From: an uncultured Muribaculaceae bacterium
GTDB taxonomy: Bacteria > Bacteroidota > Bacteroidia > Bacteroidales > Muribaculaceae
Length of the DNA: 39,285 nt
Reading direction: 5' to 3'
Assembly: GCA_910586975.1 (NCBI GenBank)
Contig: CAJUKX010000024.1
Coordinates: forward strand, 1 to 39,285
The notes under the pieces are model-generated. The model had not been told where the DNA came from and ran no database searches. It saw only the letters and a program-made list of their open reading frames with translations. Both the position numbers and the translations under genes were made by a program. Positions 33,952 through 39,285 of this stretch are shown in pieces (position 1 is the first letter of the stretch; each line of letters starts with the position of its first letter).

Positions 33952-35844
33952 ATGGAACCTTTAAAGCACGAATGCGGTGTAGCTCTAATCAGACTGCGCA
34001 AGCCGCTGGAATATTACAAAAAGAAATACGGAACATATACATACGCGCTCGACAAGCTGTATCTGCTGATGGAAAAACAGCACAACCGTGGCCAAGAGGC
34101 CGCAGGTGTGGGTGTCGTAAAACTTGATGCGCCTCCCGGCCATGAGCTGATCTTCAGGGAAAGAGCTTTGGGAAAAGACGCCATTCAAGAGATATTCTCA
34201 AATATAGGAGCGGAGATAGGTTCTGATGTTAATTCATATCCGGCTGATGAAGTCAGCCGTTTCGCGCCCTATATCGGTCAGGTGTATTTAGGTCACCTGC
34301 GTTACTCCACCACCGGCAAGAGCGGCATCAGCTACGCGCATCCGGTATTGAGGCGCAACAACTGGCGCTTGCGCTCGCTGGTGCTTTGCGGAAACTTCAA
34401 CATGACAAATGTCGATGAGATGTTTGAACGGATTGTCAATTCGGGTCAACATCCCCGCCGATACAGCGACACCAGCATGATTCTCGAGCAGGTAGGTCTG
34501 GCCCTTGACAAAGAAAATCACCGTCTGTACAGAGAGTTGCGCGATACACTTGAAGACCCTGAGCTGGCCAACGAAATAGAGAACCGACTTGATATCGGAG
34601 CCGTTATCGAAAAAGCAGCCAAGCAGTGGGATGGCGGTTATGTGATGTGCGGTGCCACAGGTTCGGGCGATATGTTCGCCCTCCGCGATCCGCACGGCAT
34701 CCCACCGGCTTTTTATTATTTCGACGATGAGATAGTTGTGCTTGCGTCAGAACGTCCGGTGATTCAAACCGTTTTCGACCTTCCTTCGGCAGCCGTAAAA
34801 GAACTCAATCCCGGTGAAGCCTTGTTGGTAAACAAAGCCGGCAGTGTAGCCCTTAAACAGTTATTGCCCGAAGGAACAAACAAGCGATGCTCATTTGAAC
34901 GCATATACTTCTCACGCGGCTCCGACGCCGACATATATCGCGAACGCAAAGCCCTCGGCGCGGCACTCGCTCCTCAACTGATGGAAATGGTTGGCGGTGA
35001 TACCGCTCACACCGTGCTGTCTTGTATACCCAATACGGCAGAAGCAGCCTTTTTCGGCATGGTACAGGAATTCTCCAATCTGTTCAACAAACACCGCGCG
35101 ACTCGCATAGAGCAGATGATAGACTCGGGCACAGCCGACCATGACGCCATCAATAGTATTCTGTCAGAAAAGATACGATTTGAAAAAATAGCGGTAAAGG
35201 ATGTGAAGATGCGCACCTTCATAGCTGAGGGCTCATCGCGCAACGACCTTGCAAAGCACGTGTATGATGTGACATACGGCACCGTGACGCCCGGTGTTGA
35301 TACCCTTGTGGCAATCGACGACTCAATAGTGCGAGGTACAACCCTGCGCCAGTCAATCCTGCGTCAGCTCGACCGACTGCATCCAAAGCGCATCATCATT
35401 GTAAGCTCCTCGCCACAGGTACGTTATCCCGACTACTATGGCATCGACATGAGCTCACTGTCGCAGTTCATTGCATTCCATGCCGCAATCAGGCTACTTA
35501 AGCTTAGAGGTATCGACAACGTCATACATGAAACATATAAGGAATGCGTTGCCCAAAGAGCCCTCCCCGCAGCAGACAGGCATAACTGCGTAAAGGCCAT
35601 ATACGCCCCGTTTACCGATGCCGAGATATCACAATCCATAGCAGACATTCTGGTTGAGGGTGCATACCCGGCATTCAATGCCAGGATTGATATACTGTAT
35701 CTGAGCCTCGAAGGGCTTCACAAAGCCATACCTGATCATCCCGGCGACTGGTACTTCTCGGGCGACTACCCTACTCCGGGCGGAAACCGACTTGTAAACG
35801 AAGCATTCATCGACTGGTACGAATCAACTCATATCTTACGATAA
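33952..35844 (+). CDS. Long PurF-like amidophosphoribosyltransferase
   Basis: A 630-residue protein with an N-terminal glutaminase (Ntn) domain and a C-terminal phosphoribosyltransferase domain, as in PurF (phosphoribosylamine synthesis). A 7-residue leader precedes the putative nucleophile cysteine at position 8 (HECGV). Glutaminase marks are RYSTTG (117-122), GNFN (147-150), SDTS (172-175) and GGY (228-230). The PRPP loop is TLVAIDDSIVRGTT (451-464). The usual IPVPDSG-type stretch is replaced by CIPNTAEAAFFGM (358-370), and the protein is about 130 residues longer than standard PurF. This looks like the second, longer PurF-type protein of Bacteroidetes. ATG at 33952 is preferred over the TTG at 33949. 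Confidence 0.8.
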   Translation: MEPLKHECGVALIRLRKPLEYYKKKYGTYTYALDKLYLLMEKQHNRGQEAAGVGVVKLDAPPGHELIFRERALGKDAIQEIFSNIGAEIGSDVNSYPADEVSRFAPYIGQVYLGHLRYSTTGKSGISYAHPVLRRNNWRLRSLVLCGNFNMTNVDEMFERIVNSGQHPRRYSDTSMILEQVGLALDKENHRLYRELRDTLEDPELANEIENRLDIGAVIEKAAKQWDGGYVMCGATGSGDMFALRDPHGIPPAFYYFDDEIVVLASERPVIQTVFDLPSAAVKELNPGEALLVNKAGSVALKQLLPEGTNKRCSFERIYFSRGSDADIYRERKALGAALAPQLMEMVGGDTAHTVLSCIPNTAEAAFFGMVQEFSNLFNKHRATRIEQMIDSGTADHDAINSILSEKIRFEKIAVKDVKMRTFIAEGSSRNDLAKHVYDVTYGTVTPGVDTLVAIDDSIVRGTTLRQSILRQLDRLHPKRIIIVSSSPQVRYPDYYGIDMSSLSQFIAFHAAIRLLKLRGIDNVIHETYKECVAQRALPAADRHNCVKAIYAPFTDAEISQSIADILVEGAYPAFNARIDILYLSLEGLHKAIPDHPGDWYFSGDYPTPGGNRLVNEAFIDWYESTHILR

Positions 35845-35908
35845 AACGTTGATTTGGCAGTATACATTCTCTCGAATTGTGTTAAAGAGCATTACTCTTT
35901 ATACATGA

Positions 35909-35931
35909 ATTGATTGCATCAATGTTTTTTT
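35909..35931 (+). terminator. Possible weak terminator after the PurF-like gene
   Basis: A 6-bp stem (ATTGAT/ATCAAT) with a 3-nt loop is followed by G and a T7 run, 64 nt past the stop. A separate 7-bp hairpin (TAAAGAG/CTCTTTA) lies just upstream at 35883-35901. The stem is short and AT-rich, so termination is uncertain. Confidence 0.45.
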
Positions 35932-35941
35932 ATCAGATTTT

Positions 35942-35972
35942 TTTGTCCGCAGCAAAAAAATTGCTAAATTCG
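35942..35972 (+). promoter_or_regulatory. Candidate malQ promoter
   Basis: TTTG at 35942-35945, a 19-bp spacer and TAAATTCG at 35965-35972 match the Bacteroides promoter with one mismatch in the -7 box. The malQ ATG lies 73 nt downstream; the leader contains a short repeat of AAAGACTA. Confidence 0.55.
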
Positions 35973-36045
35973 CATTGCTTAAGAGTTTGTAAAAAGACTA
36001 AAAGACTAATAGACAATTTGTGACTACTAATATCATCAAAACAAA

Positions 36046-38709
36046 ATGAAGCTTACTTTAAATATCAATTACCGGACCAACTGGGGCGAGAACCTATGGG
36101 CCGTGTTGTTGACACCTGAGGTACAAGCGGTTCCCCTTACGCTTGAAGGTGCGGAACATTGGCGCGCTCAGATTGAGATTCCTGAAGATAAGGATGGCTT
36201 TACAAAGATAGATTACCGTTACGAGGTACGTAATGATAATATGCCTGCCAAAACCGAATGGGGAAAAGCAAGACATCTTGAAACCCGCACTTCGTCGGTT
36301 GAATGCTATGACCGTTGGCAGGATCGTCCATGGGATGAGCCTTACTACGCCTCAGCTTTCACCGACAGTATCTGCCGCAGAGTATCGAAGTCTGATCCCG
36401 GCAAATCAATGCCGGCAAAGGGATTTGTGACATTCGAGGTTAGCGCACCCATGCTGCGTCCCGATTGGCATCTGGCTATATGTGGCGAGGCTCAACAGCT
36501 TGGTGGCTGGGACACATCAAAGGCCGTTGCGATGAGCGATGCCCGCTATCCGGTGTGGTCGGCCAACGTAAAGGCCGAAGGTCTGGGCGAAGGCTCTCTG
36601 TATAAATTCTTGATAATCGACAGCAAAGGCGAGGTCGTAGCCTGGGAAAACGGCGACAACCGCATGCTCGATGCCACTCCCGCCGCCAACACCGCCACTG
36701 TATTTGCCGGAATGCGTCTGATCAATCTCCTCGGATTGTGGCGTGGCGCAGGTACTGCAATCCCTGTTTTCTCGCTGCGCTCTGAAGAAGACTTCGGTGT
36801 AGGCGATTTTGCCGATATCAAAGCAATGATTGACTGGTGCAAGGCTACAGGTCAGAAATTCCTGCAGATTCTTCCCATCAACGATACCACAATGACCCAT
36901 ACATGGCAGGATTCATATCCGTATAACGCAAACTCATGCTTTGCGCTTCATCCCATGTATCTGCGTCTTGAGCAACTCGGAGTACTCGCCGACCGCAAGC
37001 GCCGCACATACTTCGAGAACCTAAAGAGTGAGCTGAATGCGCTCGACAAGATTGACTACGAACGTGTGAACGCTGCCAAAATAGAGTATTTCAAGGAAAT
37101 ATTCGAGCAGGAAGGCGCTCGTACAATCGCATTGCCCGAATACAAGAAGTTTGTTGAACGCAACCACGACTGGCTGATGCCATACGCTGCTTTCTGCGTA
37201 CTGCGCGACCGTTTCAACACACCCGAATTCTCAAATTGGGGCGAATATGCCGAATACGACAACGATAAAATCGAAGCGTTCATCGAAGCAAACCGCAAAG
37301 AGATAGACTATGTTTGCTACCTACAGTATCATCTCGACAAGCAGATGCGCGAAGTGCACGAATATGCAAAGTCAAACGGCATAGCCATCAAGGGTGATAT
37401 TCCAATCGGTATATCCCGCGACAGCGTGGACGCGTGGATCTATCCTCGTCTGTTCCACATGGATTGCCAGGCGGGTGCTCCGCCGGATGATTTCTCGGTT
37501 CTGGGACAGAACTGGGGCTTCCCCACATACAACTGGGAAGAAATGTCAAAAGACGGCTTCGCATGGTGGAAAGCCCGCTTCACCAAGATGAGCGAGTATT
37601 TCGACGCCTACCGCATTGACCACGTGCTCGGCTTCTTCCGTATATGGCAGATTCCTTACAAGCAACTGCACGGACTTCTTGGCATTTTCAATCCCGCGCT
37701 GCCTATGAGCGAGGACGAAATGCGCAACAATTTCGATTTCTGGATTGATGTAGACCTGTACACCACACCCTATATAATGGATAGTTTCCTGCACGACTTC
37801 TTCGGCCCTTATACCGACGAGGCCCGCAAGACATTCATGTACAGTGTAGGCTACGGACGCTACAAGCTTAAAGATCCCTACAACTCGCAGCGTGCGGTGG
37901 CCGAGTATTTTGCCACTCTCGAAAAAAATGAGAAAAACACTCGTCTGTGCAACGGCCTCCTCGGCTTGATTGATCAGGTGCTGTTTATAGAAGATCCTAC
38001 CGAACCGGGCAAGTTCCATCCCCGTATTTCGGCGCAGTACACCTATACATACCGCGCACTCAACGATTACGAGAAATGGTGCTTCGACCGATTGTATAAC
38101 GACTTCTTCTACCATCGTCACAACGACTTCTGGTATGGCAAAGCCATGTGGAAGCTCCCGGCATTGATTGATTCAAACCCCATGCTTACATGCGCCGAAG
38201 ACCTCGGCATGATTCCTGCTTGCGTGCCTGCAGTTCTGAGCCAGCTCGAAATCCTCACGCTTGAAATTCAGCGTATGCCCAAAGATCCGGCCACACCTTT
38301 CGGCAACACATGGAGCTATCCTTACTATAGCGTATGCACAACATCAACCCATGATATGGGCGGCATACGCGCATGGTGGGAAGATGATCGCCGCCGCTCG
38401 GCCGACTACTACCGTCAGGTGCTTCATCTCGAAGGCGAACCTCCATACTTCGCCGAGCCTTGGCTGTGCGAGAAGATTCTGATGCTCAACTCTCAGTCGC
38501 CCTCGATGCTCTGCATCATACCTCTGGCCGACTGGCTGTCGATGGACGGCGAGCTCCGTCGCAAAAATCCTGCCGATGAGCTTATAAACATCCCGGCCAA
38601 TCCACGCCACTACTGGCGCTACCGCATGCACCTGACACTCGCAGAGCTGCAAAAAGCCAACGGATTTAACGACAAACTCAAAAAGCTGATTACAGACAGC
38701 AATCGTTAA
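36046..38709 (+). CDS. malQ: 4-alpha-glucanotransferase (amylomaltase) with two CBM20 domains
   Basis: Transfers alpha-1,4-glucan chains between maltodextrins (GH77), for use of starch and glycogen products. The 887-residue protein carries two N-terminal CBM20-like starch-binding domains (about 1-100 and 125-222; the second has ICGEAQQLGGWDTSKAVAM) and a GH77 barrel from about 230. Likely catalytic residues are the nucleophile Asp525 (YRIDHVLGF), the acid Glu718 (CAEDLGMIP) and Asp770 (STHDMGG). Two CBM20 domains plus GH77 are typical of Bacteroidetes and plant DPE2-like enzymes. No signal peptide is present, so it acts in the cytosol. Confidence 0.95.
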   Translation: MKLTLNINYRTNWGENLWAVLLTPEVQAVPLTLEGAEHWRAQIEIPEDKDGFTKIDYRYEVRNDNMPAKTEWGKARHLETRTSSVECYDRWQDRPWDEPYYASAFTDSICRRVSKSDPGKSMPAKGFVTFEVSAPMLRPDWHLAICGEAQQLGGWDTSKAVAMSDARYPVWSANVKAEGLGEGSLYKFLIIDSKGEVVAWENGDNRMLDATPAANTATVFAGMRLINLLGLWRGAGTAIPVFSLRSEEDFGVGDFADIKAMIDWCKATGQKFLQILPINDTTMTHTWQDSYPYNANSCFALHPMYLRLEQLGVLADRKRRTYFENLKSELNALDKIDYERVNAAKIEYFKEIFEQEGARTIALPEYKKFVERNHDWLMPYAAFCVLRDRFNTPEFSNWGEYAEYDNDKIEAFIEANRKEIDYVCYLQYHLDKQMREVHEYAKSNGIAIKGDIPIGISRDSVDAWIYPRLFHMDCQAGAPPDDFSVLGQNWGFPTYNWEEMSKDGFAWWKARFTKMSEYFDAYRIDHVLGFFRIWQIPYKQLHGLLGIFNPALPMSEDEMRNNFDFWIDVDLYTTPYIMDSFLHDFFGPYTDEARKTFMYSVGYGRYKLKDPYNSQRAVAEYFATLEKNEKNTRLCNGLLGLIDQVLFIEDPTEPGKFHPRISAQYTYTYRALNDYEKWCFDRLYNDFFYHRHNDFWYGKAMWKLPALIDSNPMLTCAEDLGMIPACVPAVLSQLEILTLEIQRMPKDPATPFGNTWSYPYYSVCTTSTHDMGGIRAWWEDDRRRSADYYRQVLHLEGEPPYFAEPWLCEKILMLNSQSPSMLCIIPLADWLSMDGELRRKNPADELINIPANPRHYWRYRMHLTLAELQKANGFNDKLKKLITDSNR

Positions 38710-38711
38710 TA

Positions 38712-38746
38712 AAAAAATCGCGTTCAAAAATTGAACGCGATTTTTT
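38712..38746. terminator. Bidirectional terminator between malQ and the Rossmann gene
   Basis: Perfect 16-nt arms (38712-38727 and 38731-38746) with a 3-nt loop, core TCGCGTTCAA/TTGAACGCGA, flanked by an A-run and a T-run. It serves the convergent malQ (+) and the minus-strand gene. Confidence 0.92.
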
Positions 38747-38773
38747 ATTATTCATAGCTTGGCAGCTCTTTAT

Positions 38774-39250
38774 TTATTCAGCGTAATAAACGGCCTTGTG
38801 GGTGGTGGGAGTCAGGGCTTCGTCGGTTGCGTGCTTGGCAAAATCGCCTTCGGTTGACACGAATGTCCAGTCAACCTCATCCTGGCGCTTCAGGTCACCG
38901 ATGAAAAAGGCTTCGGCCTGCGGCGAGCCTACGATAACAAGTCTTTTCACTCCGGCTTCGCGGGCGGCATGCACCATACGCCCGTAGTTCTCGAGGACAA
39001 ATGAGTTCTCGTCGTGGTCGCTCTGGTCATCATCAAAAGTCATGATGACTGTATCATAACCTGTAAACAGACTGCGCAGACGCTCTTTGTCGTAAACATC
39101 GAGCAACGATGCGGTGAGCTGTGTGCTGGTGTCCATCAGACGTTCGGGATTGTTGACGTAGGCATTTACAGTGACGCCTTTATGAAGAAGGTAAGAGAGT
39201 ACTTCAGACAATACATGACCATTAAGGCCGGTAACAGCAATTTCTTTCAT
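38774..39250 (-). CDS. Short NAD(P)-binding Rossmann-fold protein
   Basis: A 158-residue protein that begins with a Rossmann strand and glycine motif (MKEIAVTGLNGHVLSEVL), like NmrA/atypical short-chain dehydrogenase proteins. The second strand region (TVNAYVNNPERL) and VKRLVIVGSPQAE support this. Only two of the usual three glycines are present, and the protein is shorter than the usual 210 or more residues, so the substrate-binding part may be reduced. It may bind a cofactor without catalysis. No partner is visible: the gene lies alone at the right edge. Confidence 0.65.
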   Translation of the reverse strand: MKEIAVTGLNGHVLSEVLSYLLHKGVTVNAYVNNPERLMDTSTQLTASLLDVYDKERLRSLFTGYDTVIMTFDDDQSDHDENSFVLENYGRMVHAAREAGVKRLVIVGSPQAEAFFIGDLKRQDEVDWTFVSTEGDFAKHATDEALTPTTHKAVYYAE

Positions 39251-39285
39251 AGCTATATGTTAGTTGAATGTTATTTTATAATCTT

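Noticed and set aside
37546..38121. 191-codon minus-strand frame inside malQ
   Set aside because: malQ has intact GH77 catalytic motifs across the region; the antisense frame has no homology signal.
1..39285. tRNA, rRNA, CRISPR, prophage or transposase genes
   Set aside because: I looked for these by eye across the window and saw no convincing candidate; this is not a substitute for a dedicated search.

Overview
The window looks like a chromosomal stretch from a gut-type member of the order Bacteroidales, probably Muribaculaceae or a close relative (the family is inference). Supporting evidence: Bacteroidetes-style promoters (TTTG, about 19-22 bp, then TAnnTTTG), A-rich start regions with few Shine-Dalgarno sites, a type III glutamine synthetase, a complete moxR-bat operon, a short archaeal/eukaryotic-type prolyl-tRNA synthetase, a DUF4290 protein, a long PurF-like protein and a CBM20-GH77 amylomaltase. 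I saw no tRNA, rRNA, CRISPR array, phage gene or transposase gene.

Layout. 1-362: promoter region firing both ways off the left edge. 363-6011 (+): dedA-like, rpe, ftsK, lolA-like, trxB, closed by a strong two-way terminator. 6091-11927 (-): hexuronate operon transcribed uxaC-exuT-uxaB-uxaA, which takes galacturonate/glucuronate to 2-keto-3-deoxygluconate. 12172-17465 (-): a secreted GH43-like protein, yjbQ, and a 1192-residue secreted fusion of a GH28 polygalacturonase to a second glycosidase-like domain. The GH28 enzyme can release the galacturonate that the hexuronate operon consumes. 17550-25804 (-): moxR, DUF58, a membrane protein, then batA, batB, batC, batD and batE, a cell-envelope/stress operon. 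26039-29188 (-): proS, a small HU protein and a membrane-tethered HU-LysM protein. 29278-31325 (-): DUF4290, rimM, an acidic small protein and an OmpA-domain protein. 31326-31700: divergent regulatory region with a roughly 240-nt structured leader. 31701-38709 (+): glnN, a long PurF-like protein and malQ. 38774-39250 (-): a short Rossmann-fold protein.

The most unusual items are three. First, a 168-bp element at 13720-13887 with perfect 13-bp terminal inverted repeats fills the whole gap between the GH28 fusion and yjbQ. Second, the glnN leader carries a possible 28-codon upstream ORF and hairpins, with a 13-bp palindrome sitting on the -33 box. Third, a HU-like DNA-binding domain, a membrane helix and a LysM domain are joined in one protein. 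No obvious defence or mobile system is present, and most genes are housekeeping or carbohydrate metabolism.
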